This document shows, in pieces, positions 36,610 through 48,439 of a DNA stretch of 64,000 nucleotides. The notes under the pieces were generated by a model. It had not been told where the DNA came from, did not search any database, and saw nothing but the letters and a program-made list of their open reading frames with translations. Origin of the DNA: Diphasiastrum complanatum (taxonomy: Eukaryota > Streptophyta > Lycopodiopsida > Lycopodiales > Lycopodiaceae); assembly GCA_029204225.1 (NCBI GenBank), contig CM055098.1:53695824-53759823 (forward strand). The letters run 5' to 3'. Position 1 is the stretch's first letter; each line of letters opens with the position of its first letter. The position numbers and the translations under genes were made by a program.

Positions 36610-38330
36610 TTTGTTGCATCCGTTAGATATCCCAGATAAGAAATGGGAAAGCATATCTATGATTTTGTAGTTGGACCTACAAAGACCCAACAATAAAATG
36701 ATTCTATTTGGGTTGTAATGGATCGGTTAACTAAGTTAGCTGCATTCATACCAGTCAAGTCAACTATAAAGGCTTCTGATTTAGCCTAGATCTTTGTTGA
36801 AAGATTATTTCGGTTGTATGGTCTGCCAAGTGACATTGTTAGTGATAGAGATCCTAAGTTCACAGGTCATGTTTGGTTAGCAGTATTCCATAAATCGAAA
36901 ACTTTTGCGAGTTTAAGTTCTTCTGATCATCCTGAATCAGATGGCCAGACAGAAAGGACTAATCAAACTATGGAAGATATTTTGAGGATGTATGGTTCTC
37001 ACATGAAATCTCATTGGGAAGATTATCTCCCACTGGTTGAGTTTGTATATAATAGTAGAAAACAATCTGCTACAGGTTACAGTCCTTTTATGCTTATGTA
37101 CGGTTTTCAACCTAGATCTCCAGTAAATGTTGAGACGAAGTCTATTAAGATCCAGAAGGTTGCTGATTTTTTGCATGATATGCAAGAAATGTTGCAAGTG
37201 GCTAAGGATAGTATCCGAAGTGCTCAGGATAGTGCTGAACACTATACCGATCTTAAGAGATCTCCAAGAGATTTTAAAGTTGATGACTGGGTATATCTTA
37301 GGAATCCAAAAGATTTTAAGACATTACGTACATGAAAGCATTATAAGCTGTCTACCCGTTATTGAGGACCTTTCAGGATTGTATGTAGAATTGGTTCTTT
37401 GGCGTACGAACTCGATCTTCAAGGAAAATTGAATGCATACCTAGTGTTTCATGTAAGTCGTTTGAAACTAAGTTTACATGATGGTGATACAGTGTAAAAA
37501 TTACAGCAAATAAGGATCCTAAAACACTTGAAATGATGAGGGAAACAATAGATTATGATTTCATAAGATTAGCACAAGTTGAACCATCAAAATCCATCAA
37601 AAATCTATGCTTGAACCTCACTAAATGGCCCAAATCCTTGAAGAAGGCTTCACACGTGTGAAAGTACGGCCTCCCACAGTCTGAGTACTGTACACCAGAC
37701 CTACATTCAATCCTATAATAATTAGTAATCACAAGTACTCAAACAATTATGAACATAGAGAGCAATTGCACCATTATGAGAGAAAAAACATGAAATTGCT
37801 TGATTAATTTTGGTGAGATATCATCACCTATATATACATGATCCATCACGGTTTTGGGCAGGTATGAGTAGCCCTAAACCTATCCCTAATGCTAATTTTG
37901 GTGGATCTTTCATCCCTACCAAGTTAGGGTTGGAATCTTGGAGATCCCTCAACAATGCAAAAATTACCAAAAATAGCTCCTATTTTTTCTCCCTTGTATC
38001 TAAGCATAATTTGGACTCATTCCAAAGGTTCTAACACTTAGGTCTACTTGAGAACATCCTTATGAATGGAATCCTATGCTATTTGGCACGTGTGACAAGC
38101 CACATCATGACCATCTAACTATTTACAAGTCATATGACCAAAACTAGTCAAGCTAGAATTGTGAATTTTTAACATACAGTTGGATCGGATGAGGATTTAT
38201 CCCATTTGGAAGATTTGTCGCTTAGTGTACCTTTGAAATTTGAGAAAGTGCTCAGAACCAGAGATAAACAATTGAGAAATCGTTTTATCTCTGAGTGCTT
38301 AATTCGGTGGAAGGGTCAGACGATGATGAT
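36610..38330 (+). pseudogene. Ty3/gypsy chromovirus integrase plus chromodomain, interrupted by a solo LTR
   Basis: Reads HPLDIPDKKWESISM, IWVVMDRLTKLAAFIPV, YGLPSDIVSDRDPKF, SSDHPESDGQTERTNQTMED (catalytic DDE region: D in MDR, D in SDRD, E in TERTN), PLVEFVYNS, GYSPFMLMYG, VDDWVYLR, GPFRIVCRIGS and LDLQGKLNAY. Stops at several places. After the inserted solo LTR (37,493-38,174) the frame resumes with VPLKFEKVLRTRDKQLRNRF and ECLIRWKG, a truncated chromodomain. Same family as 12,310-12,880 and 56,390-56,640. RT and gag are absent; DNA before 36,610 is unrelated leader sequence, so this is a chimaera or deletion product. Confidence 0.85.
37493..38174 (+). repeat. Solo LTR with 5-bp target duplication
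   Basis: A 682-bp insert starts TGTAAAAATTAC and ends GAATTTTTAACA, with TG/CA ends, and is flanked by TACAG on both sides (37,488-37,492 and 38,175-38,179). Removing it and one TACAG rejoins the gypsy integrase C-terminus to its chromodomain. TATATATAC at about 37,828 may be its TATA box. It contains CACACGTGTGAAAG, a motif seen in other LTRs here. No internal region is present, so it formed by LTR-LTR recombination after insertion into the gypsy element. Confidence 0.9.
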
Positions 38331-38608
38331 TCGAATGAGAAAGTTGATAACATTGTTGACAGATCCCCACCTCTAGAGGATCTGTTGGTACCTTTTTTTT
38401 CTTTATTTCTTGCTTACGGCTTAACGGCTAGTATTCTGCCTGTCAGCAAAGGCTGTGGGCACTTCTTGAGATTATCGTTCTTATTTAAAGGCCCAAATTA
38501 GGGAGAAGGGACGGATTGGTCATTTTAGTGTAGATTTGTCCTGCCTTTCAGAGGATAACTCAAGGATGAACTCTCTTGAACGCACTTACATTCATACAAA
38601 GATGCAAG

Positions 38609-39530
38609 CCAAGAACGTTCATTCACAGATCAGCATACAGCCCAAATGAACGTTCAATGGATTCTACAGCTACCTACTCTAGAACGAACTGAATCAGAGC
38701 CTGCATTATACTAACACTGAGCTACACTTGCATAAATTGACAAAACAAGAACCAAAAACTAATCTACAGCATTTTAGAAGTCCAAGAATCAAGAAACCAA
38801 CCAGTCTATTGATTCTTGACATCCCAAGAACATCAAGAACTGGAATGTTAGAGAATATGCAAGATTTACACCACAGATCCAGCCTATTTAGTTTACTTGA
38901 ATGTTGGTTCCTACATTATTCCACAAAAAAGAAAAGAAACTAATCCACTCTAGGAAAGCAGCAAATCTAATCCACTCTACAGTCCACAACCACACACAAA
39001 AGGAGGGAAGAGCAAGATTATAAATGCATCACTCAAGAAACAAGTATGATCAAGGAGCTCAATGGATGCACCAAACTCGTGAAGGCTCTTCTCATTTCAG
39101 CATGGAGTTGATACAATTCACAAAAAGCTCCTCTACTCAAAGAAGGAGTCTCTTAAATAAGCAAGAGAGCTTCTTAGGTGGCATCCTAGTGGAATTTCCA
39201 CATTTCACAAATTACGAGTGGAATAATGCTCTCCACTAGAGGTCACCATCAAAAGGTGGCTCACTCTACTTTCTTTAAGAGGGTTCTACTTGCATTTAAT
39301 AAATTTGCCTAGAAATACTAGTTCCTACATGGTCATTCCATCTTCCGGGATTCACCACGAGGCTTACACAGTTCTTGCTTGCCATTCCTAACTAGCATTT
39401 CTCGGCTCTCATACTCGGCTCTCAGTCTTCGTTGGTTTTGTCTTCTCAGAGACCTCCTCGGTTTAAGGTGAGAGGTGCTCTTGAGTTGGTCTGTCCAAGT
39501 ATTTTGGGGATTCGTCAGAATCAGCCAACA
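38609..39530 (-). repeat. 3' LTR of the gag-only element
   Basis: Shares CCAAGAAC.TTCATTCA and then the whole stretch from AATCCACTCTAGGAAAGCA to CAGAATCAGCCAACA with 44,656-45,292. It holds a roughly 295-bp segment after 38,634 that the other LTR lacks most of. The left boundary is uncertain; it may extend left of 38,609. Confidence 0.75.
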
Positions 39531-41889
39531 TCATCTCACCCCTAATGTGTTGCAGGACCCACTGCAACTCATATTGGATGATGTCGCTTCGCTTTGCATT
39601 GGCATCTTCGGTCGTCACTTGGAAAAGCGTAGATCCTCGTTCGCTTATATAAAACCAAGTGCTTATTGTCGCCAGTCTTTATCACAAAAATTGTTTTCAT
39701 GAATTGCCACAGTTTAACCAGAATGTCTTATTGCTGCAATTGGTTGACATTCTCAAAATTGGAGAGCTCTCAACAGCTTCACAACTTGCATGCTCAAGTG
39801 CTTTTCATGTGTCTCTTTGTTTTGTCACTTGTATCTGCCATTAACGGTTTCATCTTTGGTTTCTTGGTAGATTCTATCTTCTGGGAGGTCTGTATCCTCC
39901 ATTTGCTTTTGTGTGTTTTCGCAGTTCTTCTCTCAGTTGAAGTTTCAGTCTCAAGGAAAACCTTCAATCTACAGGTCACACAAACTTTGATTATCAGTCT
40001 CAAGGGGATGGTTTCATCAAAAATTGGTGGTAGGAACAGTTTTGGATGGACAGTTTGGTAACGGTAAGGAGACATGATGAAGACTTGGTGGTAGGGTGAA
40101 GGAACTGAGTTCTACAGTTGCAGCCTTGGACCTTTGCAATGTCGAGATTTGACCACCACTTGCTGGGTGAGGAGCTTGCTTTATTTGCAGGTTCACGGTT
40201 GTCTTCATCTTATTTTTTCTGCAGCTCTTCCTTTTGATCCGTTACTTTTGGATCTCTTTGGGCTTCATAAGAGGGGATTCAACTATCATTACTCTAGAGA
40301 TTTCTTTTGATCAAGATTGATCTGACTCATCTGTTGCTTAAGTTTTGTCCTTTCCTCCTCAGCTTCCTGGATCTTTCTCTTTATTTCTTCTAGCTGTTTT
40401 GCTTGCTTTTGTAGGTCTTTTTCGGCTGAACAACCAATATAGGTGGTAGTTGGTCTCTGCAAGACACTTGCAATGATCTATCAGCTGCTTCGGTAAGACT
40501 ATCAAAAACTGGAAATTTATCAGAAGAATAGTAAACTGATGATAAACAAACAGATGGAAGGAAGGGTGGTAGTGACAACGGTAGATGGTGTGGGCGATAG
40601 GCATGAGAATGGATGCAGATGTATGACGAGAGGTTGGTTGAAGAAGGAGACTGATTTCCCCATGCTTGTGTTTCTCTTTTCTGAAGGATCTTCGTCATGA
40701 CTAGAATACTTCTTCTAATTCATTCTCTTCGGATTATCCATTTGTCTTCTTAGCCTTGTTGTTGTCGACTTTGGGTTTGTGACCTTGGCTGTCGATCTTG
40801 CTAGTGTTGTTGTTGGCAGCGTAACTGCTCCAGTGGATCCAAGCAGATCCACTCTCTCTCCCTCCCAAAATCTGTTGGTGGGGATGTTGTTGCTGGTAAC
40901 TGTTCATGCTCAAGATTGGAGCGGCGTGTGAAACACGTAGTTGAAACTCGTTGAACATGCGACTGGACTAAAGATTGAACAAATTTTAACTAGATTTGTT
41001 TCGATCTTGCTGTAGTTGACTCAAAAAATAATATGGCAATGAGATACAGGAATCAACTCTAATTTGATATGTACTTCTCATATTTCTCAAAAATTTTAAA
41101 TTGCTGTACAATGGAATCTGAAGATAGATAGATGAATGAAAATGTGTTCTAGAGATGCTCTACAGAAGACTCTCGTGCAATAGCTATTCCTCATGCAAAA
41201 ATCAATCACACAAAGTAGGTGAAGAGAAACAAGGAAATAAACAAACATGACAAAGAGTGAGAACTGTATAGCACTTGTCGAACAAAATTTGCATTCATCA
41301 ACATTGATAATTTACCTTGACAGTTGCAATATGCCATTGTTTTGTAGAGTGATGAAACTTACTCTGACATGCCCTTGTCAAAACAAGGCAGGGTAGGTGA
41401 CACGAACATCTACTATCATTGATAGCAGATGTTGTAAGATATAGCTTGAGATGCAGGTGTGGTTGAGGTACTATGTCCTGAGAACCTCGTTGAACAAGAG
41501 ATTCAGAACCGAATCTCTATATGAATTTCCAAATCGTAGATTTATTATGGATTGGCACATTGGAAATCTGATCAGCATGTGTAAAGACAAATAAATTTGA
41601 GGTTGTAGAAGGGGAGAAAGACTGTCAATTCCCTGTGGAGGTTGCTCTTGGTTGGACATTGGAGCAGATGACGGAATATCGGTTTCACTTTCTTTTGACA
41701 AGGACTCATTTCATATTAGTGTCTGTTTGCAGGATGGAGCTGGTGTAGTAGTTGGTAATGCAAAAATTTGCAAGTGAGCAGCAGGTTGAGCTTTTGGGTG
41801 CTATGGTGCTCGTGTTGTGTTGTCGTGAGGATCCTATTGTGATTCATAACTGACGTGACGAGCATGTAGGACCTTAGTTGGTTGTTTTG

Positions 41890-43186
41890 GACAGTCTTTG
41901 AAACTATGTTTTCTGATACAATCTGGACACTCAGCATGGTACTGGGTCTTAACTGGACAATCAACCATGAAGTGGTCGGTTTCACCACAGATGAAACATC
42001 TAGTGTGCAGTGGCCCGTGTATAATGGCGTAGCCATCTTGTATGGCTAGTGGGTCTGGACTTTCCGGGTGGGTAGTTATGATAAGTCAAGGAATGTCTAG
42101 ACTGTGATGGTTGTTCTTCATATTGTTGAACTGTATGTGCTTGGATAGGCCGATAACAAGGACAAGCATCAACATGATGCGTAGCCTGGCAGTGTGGGCA
42201 CCATATTGTTTTTCGTCTATAAGGTACATGTGTAGGGTTTGACTGACCAGACATACTGCTTTGGATAGACTTGAAGGTAGCTTGAAACTCATTGGTGAGT
42301 TTCTCCATCTGTAGTTGGTGTTGCTTATTAAACAACTCCAACTGGGATTTCCAAAGCTGATCTCGGGTATCCTTGATCGGCTTCAACTCATGGAGAGGAG
42401 CACGTGGTGCTTGTCTTTCCCTAGATTCGTCAACATCTAATCATTCGTCTTCTTCCTTGATGGCATCGGACGTAGCTAACTTTAGGCTTGTATATTCGTC
42501 ATTTGATTTAAGCTCGCGTCTAATCCATCTTGGAAGTCCGACTAAAAAGCAGATGATGAGCATCTGTCGGAGGACTGTTCTTGTACTTGACTTTTGAGGC
42601 GTTTGAAATGCTTGATATAGTCTCATACACATTCATCTTTTGTCATTTTGATGTTACTCAATTTGACAAAAGGAATCTCTATCAAACGAAAGGGCTTAAA
42701 ATGCTTGACAAAGGACTCTTTCAAAATTGACCAGTCTATCTTTTCGTCACGATCAAGGTTAAAAAACCAATCACGTGCTTTAGCGATCATGGTCATTGAA
42801 AACAGTTGGACCATAGCATCGGGAGATGTTTCGCCATACACATCACCTGCATTCTCAAAGATTTGCAAAAATCTTTGAGGGTCCGAAGTACCGTCAAACT
42901 TTGGTAGATCGAGCTTGGGTGTACGTCTCTCAAGATGAGCTTTGTGGGTAGCAAAAACTCTATTAGGGTTGGTTCTGACCTGTGAGGGCTCAACACCAAG
43001 AAAATGGGCTCGTGCTAGTGAAGACTCGACTCTCTCAGGTTTTTGTCCCTTGAATGGGTTTGTGGATGGCTCTTGGATTTCGGCCCGCATTCGGTAGAAC
43101 CTATGGCGTCTGATTTGTTCAGCTACAAGGGACCTGACCTCGTATGGATAATCGTCTGCAATTTCAGGGTCTTTTTGTTGGTCCAT
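41890..43186 (-). pseudogene. Ty3/gypsy-type gag with tandem zinc knuckles
   Basis: Starts MDQQKDPEIADDYPYEVRSL at 43,186. LDLPKFDGTSDPQRFLQIFE, DAMVQLFSMTMIAKARDWF, WSILKESFVKHF and FVKLSNIKMTKDECV are the retrotransposon gag core. A frameshift at about 42,625 leads to LVGLPRWIRRELKSNDEY; another stop near 42,440. After a Gln-rich coiled segment come WCPHCQATHHVDACPCY (variant knuckle) and, at 41,891-41,998, CFICGETDHFMVDC and CPDCIRKHSFKDC. Only the first of these two has perfect C-X2-C-X4-H-X4-C spacing. Nothing pol-like follows to 39,531. Confidence 0.8.
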
Positions 43187-43299
43187 TGAGTACTAGTGTG
43201 TCTTGTTATTGTTTTAGATTTTCCGAGTTTTTTGGTGTTTTTGGAAAAAAAAAAATTTTTTGGTTTTTGCGTTCCCTACGGTTTGCAGTTTGTGGTGCG

Positions 43300-43850
43300 G
43301 TGCGGGTAATTGCGATCTAATGCGGTTGATGGATGGTGGCAGTTAGTTGCGTTTGGTTACGTTCAGCTGCTATTGATTGCGGTTGCGGTGGCTATGGTAG
43401 ATTGCAGTCTAATGCGATTGAGGACGGAGGGATGCGGACTGGTGCAGTCAGTGGCGGTGTCAACGGTCGATTACGGTTGTAGCGGGCGAGTGCAGTTGCA
43501 GCGGTGGTTGTGGTTGTGGCGGGCGATTGCAGTTGTGACAGTCGATTGCGATGTCAACAGTCGATGGCGGTTGCTATGATGGATGTGGGGAATGCGATGG
43601 TTGCAAAGTAATGCGGTGGTAGGGCAAGGTGATCGTTCCTGGGAGGATACAGTTGAATGCGGTGTCCATGTGTTGCGGTAAAGGTGGCCGATGGTAGTCG
43701 TAGTGCGGATGAATGTGGTCTATATGTGGCTGCGACAGGCGAATGTGGTTGGGTGGAGAGTTGTTGTAATAGTATGCAATGGAGGTGGAGGGTTGGGTTT
43801 CTGTGATGCAATGCAGCTAGTTGCGGTGTAATGTGTGTAAGGCAGAGTGC
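43300..43850. repeat. G/T-rich quasi-repetitive leader segment
   Basis: Dense irregular copies of GATTGCGGTTG-like and GTTGTGGCGG-like words upstream of the gag start on the minus strand. The open frames in it reflect composition only. Together with the next feature it makes up the long leader of the gag-only element. Confidence 0.55.
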
Positions 43851-44084
43851 ATCAGATGCAAATGGGGATAGACAGAGTCAGATGTAAACGAAGGTAGAGG
43901 GAGACAGATGTAAAGAAAATGGAGAAGCGATGTTGTGTGTGGTATCTGATGGCTAGTGTGCTCATTGTTTGGCATGGATGTGGTCCGGCTAAGATGGTGA
44001 TAGGTTGCAGCGGAAGGGTTTGTGGGCCGTCGTAAGGTGGTGAGAGGGTGGTTAGTTGTGGTGGACCTGATTGCTTCGGTTGAG

Positions 44085-44655
44085 ATCTGATCAAATTCCT
44101 TCGGTCGAGATCTGATAGGGACTCGTCGGTCAAGATCTGTTCGAAAACCGTCAGTCGAGATCTAACACAGGAGGCGTCAGTTGAGAGCTGACTGATGGCG
44201 TCGATCGATATCTAACTGATGGCGTTGGTCGAAATCTAATTGATGGTGTCGGTCGAGATTTGACTGATAGCATTGGTCGAGATCTGACACAGGAGGTGTC
44301 GGTCAAGATCTGATTGATGGCATCAGTCGAGATCTAACTGATGGCATTGGTCGAGATGAAATCTGACTGATGGCTTCGGTTGAGATCTAACGCAGGGCCG
44401 TCGGTTGAGATCTGATTGATGTCGTCAGTTGAGATTTTACTGAGGGCCGTTAGTCAAGATTTCACAGGGCACCGTCGGTTGAGATTTGATTGAGGGCCAT
44501 CGGTTGAGATTTCACAAGGCACCGTCGGTTGAGATTTGATTGAGGGCCGTCGGTCGAGATTTCACAGGGCACCGTCCATTGAGATTTGATTGAGAACCGT
44601 CGGTCAAGATTTGAGAGAGGGCACCATCGGTCGAGATTTGAGAGAGGGCACCATC
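44085..44655. repeat. Tandem array of ~28-bp units
   Basis: About twenty imperfect head-to-tail units of the type GTCGGT[CT]GAGAT[CT]TGA with a variable GATGG or GAGGGCC-type spacer. Variants form two groups: the left half mostly TGATGGCGTCGGTCGAGATCT, the right half with GGGCACCGTCGGTTGAGAT. The array lies between the 5' LTR and gag of the gag-only element. Confidence 0.9.
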
Positions 44656-45292
44656 GGCCAAGAACATTCATTCATAGATCAACATAAGACAAGAAAAGAA
44701 ATTAATCCACTCTAGGAAAGCACCAAATTTAATCCACTCTACAGTCCACAACCACACACAAAAGGAGGGAAGGGCAAGATCATAAATGCATCACTCAAGA
44801 AACAAGCATGATCAAGGAGCTCAATGGATGCACCAAACTCATGAAGGCTCTTCTCATTTCAGCATGGAGTTGATACAATTCACAAAAAGCTCTTCTACTC
44901 AAAGAGGGAGTCTCTTAAATAAGCAAGAGAGCTTCTTAGGTGGCATCCTAGTGGAATTTCCACATTTCACAAATTACAAGTGGAATAATGCTCTCCACTA
45001 GAGGTCACCATCAAAAGGTGGCTCACTCTACTTTCTTTAAGAGGGGTCTACTTGTATTTAATACATTTGCCTAGAAATACTAGTTCCTACATGGTCATTC
45101 CATCTTCTGGGGTTCACCACGAGGCTTACACAGTTCTTGCTTGCCATTCCTAACTAGCATTTCTTGGCTCTCATACTCGGCTCTCAGTCTTCGTTGGTCT
45201 CGTCTTCTCAGAGACCTCCTTGGTCTAAGGTGAGAGGTGCTCTTGAGTTGCTCTGTCCAAGTATGTTGGGGATTCGTCAGAATCAGCCAACA
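44656..45292 (-). repeat. 5' LTR of the gag-only element
   Basis: Direct repeat of 38,609-39,530, shorter because of a deletion near 44,685. Minus-strand start TGTTGGCTGATTC at 45,292. The expected primer site next to its inner end (about 44,656) cannot be recognised; the tandem array begins there. Confidence 0.75.
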
Positions 45293-45295
45293 AGC

Positions 45296-45866
45296 ATAAA
45301 GAAGAATTTCTCGAATTCTAGTTTGTAAGGATAGAAATAGTGTTATGTCCATGGCCAGTACATAGGATACAATATACTCCTAGTCTTGGATACACGGTAT
45401 TCCAGTGAAACAAGCCGTTAGTTATGCCACGTCATACTGGACGTGACCCGAAAGTAACTAGTATTCTTGTGAGGCCCAGAACACACTAAATGGAGTTTAG
45501 ACAAGGTATGAGATAGTGTATGCATGTGTAGAGTTATCAATAGCAATTCTATGAATAGTTGGTCCATGCATAGGACTCTATTATAGGTGAATCTATGTAT
45601 AGGGAACATAGGACTATGCATGGCTATGTGCCCAGGATACTTTTGGCTCTATATAAGAGGTCCAAACTCGTCCTACTCCTCATCATGGTTCTTGATTCAT
45701 TGCCAAGCTCTCACTCTACTTTCATGCTTCTTGTTCCTTGGCTTGGGGGTGAGGCTTCTAGAGATTGATTGGATGCTTCTACTTGGGTTGGGTGGTTTCT
45801 CCATAGTGTGTTATCCGTTTGTGTTTAGGATTTGTAAGCAGGATTTAAGGAGCTTCCCTTATATCA
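45296..45866 (+). repeat. LTR-like promoter segment with TATA box
   Basis: TGTTATGTCCATGG at about 45,342 could be an LTR start. CTATATAAG at 45,648-45,656 is a good TATA box, and 45,758-45,863 repeats the U5 end at 35,305-35,409. No primer site follows at 45,864 (it reads TCAAGAGTGAG), so the internal boundary was altered. It could drive the fragments at 46.4-48.1 kb. Confidence 0.55.
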
Positions 45867-46394
45867 AGAGTGAGATTCTTTGGGGATTCCAAAAGGGGTA
45901 ACTGGATTTTAATTTTATGTGTTTGAATCAAATGTACATGTCAAGTTTGAGTGATCTAGTGTAGATCCTATGTTTTGTGAAAATTGGTGGTATAGTATGT
46001 TGTCAAATCAAATCAAATTCATTTTAAATCTCAAGAGTGAGATTATTTGGGTCAAGAGTGAGTCCAAAAAAAGTGATTAAGTTTGATTTTCATGTGTTTG
46101 AAACAAAACCCATCTTTTGTTCAAGAATCTCAAGTGTTGAGAGAACTAGTCAAGTGAAAAGGAAAATCTAGGTATCAAATCTTTTTATATCCATTTCAAC
46201 TCTCAAAAGAAAGAGTCATTGGAATTTTTTGAGTCCAATAGGAGTGTTTGGATCTGATTTCTTTTGTGATTTGATTCAAAAATGTTGTGCTATTGTCTTA
46301 GTGATAAAAGCAAAGTTTCCAAGTGACTAATCATTAGTGTGAAGATTGATTCTTAGATTTGTGAGCTAGATCTTTTGTAGATCCTTCTAAATTA

Positions 46395-47133
46395 ATGAAT
46401 ATGTTCAAATCTAGTCTCTTGAGAGTCACAAATTATATTTGTAGAATCATATCACAAGGTTTTTGTCTTATCATGGCATCAATAGGTGGCATCCTATTGA
46501 AGGAAAGTAAGGATCCTAAGTGCAACCTTTGTGGCAAGGGAGGATATTTTTCCTCAAGATGCTACAAAAAGAAGACCAATCCATCCAAGGACAACCAAAT
46601 CAAGGGGGCCGAGGTGAAGGATGGAGCTTGCTTCAAGTTCGAAATGCAAATACAAGAAGGACAAATCCAAGGAAAGGTGTTTCCTTTGTGGAAAATTGAA
46701 TGAGGCTTGGAGTCTCACAAGGACTTGCAAGATTTGCCTTCAAAAGTCCATCACAACACAAGTCGGACCTTTTAAATTTTTTTATTTGGAAGTGCATTGT
46801 TTGGTTCAAGATGCAAAGGTAGATGTCACTTACATGAAAGTAACTTGGATTTATTTCATGTCCTTGGAAAGTAGTTTGCTTGGAACTTTGGATAAGTTCA
46901 AAGTTATTGTTATTATCCAAGAGAAATTGATCAAGAATAAGGAGGAGCAATCACAAAATGAAAATAGTTTCATTTATGCTCTCATGTCAACTTATGAAGA
47001 TCTATTTTTCTTTGAAGAGATTTTTGTATCTCAAAGGTGGATTAAGGCAATACTAGTTGAGTGTGATGCCTTGAAAGATAGCAAAACATGTTTTCCTTGT
47101 AAACTTACATTAGATATGAAATCAAGAAAATGA
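46395..47133 (+). pseudogene. Retroelement gag-like fragment with imperfect zinc knuckles
   Basis: Frame 1 has DPKCNLCGKGGYFSSRCYKK, a C-X2-C-X4-[H to Y]-X4-C knuckle with Tyr in place of His. A second frame overlapping it has ERCFLCGKL and TCKICLQK, another Cys-rich block. The frame then runs QVGPFKFFYLEVHCLVQ, QEKLIKNKEEQSQNENSF and RWIKAILVECDALKDS to a stop at 47,133. Outside the Cys-rich part it resembles nothing I know. Lysine-rich, AT-rich coding with no RT. It may form one protein with the next feature. Confidence 0.4.
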
Positions 47134-47175
47134 AAATGTCTTCATAACGTAAATTCTTTTGGTTTCAATAAGATC

Positions 47176-48052
47176 ATGAATGATGTGTTCATTCATAAAG
47201 ATGAAAATTGTAAGTTTTCAATCTTAAAGACAAGTTGTAAACTTCTTATGAGAATAAGCGAAGCATCTAAAGCGGACACTTATATTCATAAGCAAATAGT
47301 TAGCCTTATTGAGATGGAAATACCTTTTGATTTCAATATTAGAAAAATCATGCCAAGTTGTGGTTATTTTTGGACTTATGTTTCTAGCATAAGTAATCTT
47401 GATAATCATAGGAAGTGCTATTATATGGTCATGGTTGTTTTGATCATTATGAGACATGGAGGTCTCGGATTTCCATCAAGAAGGAGCACCATGAAGAGGA
47501 TCTTAAGGAGTCATCTCAAGGTTCAAGTATGCCAATGATTGAGGATGAGAGTCCTTCTCAAGGTTCAAGTGTGCCAAGGATTGAGGAGGAGAGACCTTCT
47601 CAAGTTGTGATTCCAAGAAGAATCTCAAGAAACATGGTTGAGCCCAAGTGGCTCACATTTCAAGGGAAAGAGGAGCATATCTCAGGTGGTATACATCTCA
47701 TACTTACTTCTCTCAAAATTGGAGTAAAGCCATACTAGTTGAGTATGAAGTCTCTCTTGAGAACATAGATGATGTTCTTAAAAGTTTGAAATTGATTTTA
47801 AATCAATTAGAAAGAAAATGGTTATTTCATCAAATGTATGCTCTTGATTCATGCAAGAGCAAAAGTGATTTGTTCACTCATAGTTTAAAAATTTGTCTTT
47901 TTTCAAGTATTGAGGCGAATTGTAAACTCTTTATGAGAGTAAGTGAATCATCTTCTAAAGACACTTATCTCCATAATGAAGTATTTAGCCTCATAAGATC
48001 TGAGATTAGCATGGTGAACAAGCATGAAGATATGATGAAAACACTTTTTTAG
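47176..48052 (+). pseudogene. Unknown retroelement-associated protein with two internal repeats
   Basis: Two successive stretches resemble each other: FIHKDENCKFSILKTSCKLL with MRISEASKADTYIHKQIVSL (47,190-47,310), and FTHSLKICLFSSIEANCKLF with MRVSESSSKDTYLHNEVFSL (47,870-48,000). Each is preceded at a distance by a W.KAILVE block (about 47,040 and 47,725). Between them is a Ser/Glu-rich spacer with repeated SQGSS.P.IE units. Frame changes at about 47,110-47,170 and 47,640-47,740. I do not recognise the repeat; the surrounding LTR pieces suggest a retroelement ORF. Confidence 0.4.
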
Positions 48053-48439
48053 TATAGCATGCATAGTCTTGCCAATTTGGATGAGTCTCTAGATCGTGGT
48101 AACATGATGTTGGCTATTTGTGATCCTAGTAAGTCAATAATAAATCTTTATTTCCTCATGGAGGAGCATGCACATGAAGAAGGAACAAGCCTCAAGGTCA
48201 AGCATCTACATGAAATTTGAAAGGAATCAATTTTGGAGGTGCTAGGATGGTGCAAAGCTCTCAAGTTCATCAAAGATGTCAACATCAAAGAAGCATTATC
48301 ATGGATATGCTGATCTCGGATCAACATAAAGCTCATTGGCTGATCTTCACACCTTTTGATCCAGTAAAGACCAATTCAGCCCATGGAGTCAATTTCAAGA
48401 ACATCATGTTTTTTATCAAGCTAGATTTACCAAGGTAGA

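Larger units (their letters stand above)
38609..45292 (-). mobile_element. Gag-only LTR retrotransposon (non-autonomous)
   Basis: Direct terminal repeats at 38,609-39,530 and 44,656-45,292 share long, nearly identical sequence and both end ...TCAGCCAACA on the plus strand, i.e. the minus-strand LTR starts TGTTGGCTGATTC. On the minus strand, between them, lie a leader with tandem repeats, a Ty3/gypsy-type gag (43,186-41,890) and about 2.3 kb without coding resemblance. No protease, RT or integrase is visible. This layout (LTRs, gag, no pol) is that of a large retrotransposon derivative depending on another element. The 45-kb LTR lacks about 245 bp present in the 38-kb LTR. Confidence 0.75.

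Noticed and set aside
43310-43811. Open frames in the G/T-rich leader
   Set aside because: Composition-driven repeats; they lie in the leader upstream of gag.
44462-44671. Open frame with repeated DRWCPLSNL-like peptide
   Set aside because: It is translation of the ~28-bp tandem array, whose unit length varies and breaks frame elsewhere.
46480-46740. Possible pararetrovirus coat-protein zinc finger
   Set aside because: A Cys-rich knuckle with Tyr for His is not specific, and no RT or movement protein accompanies it; nearby LTR pieces make a retrotransposon origin more likely.
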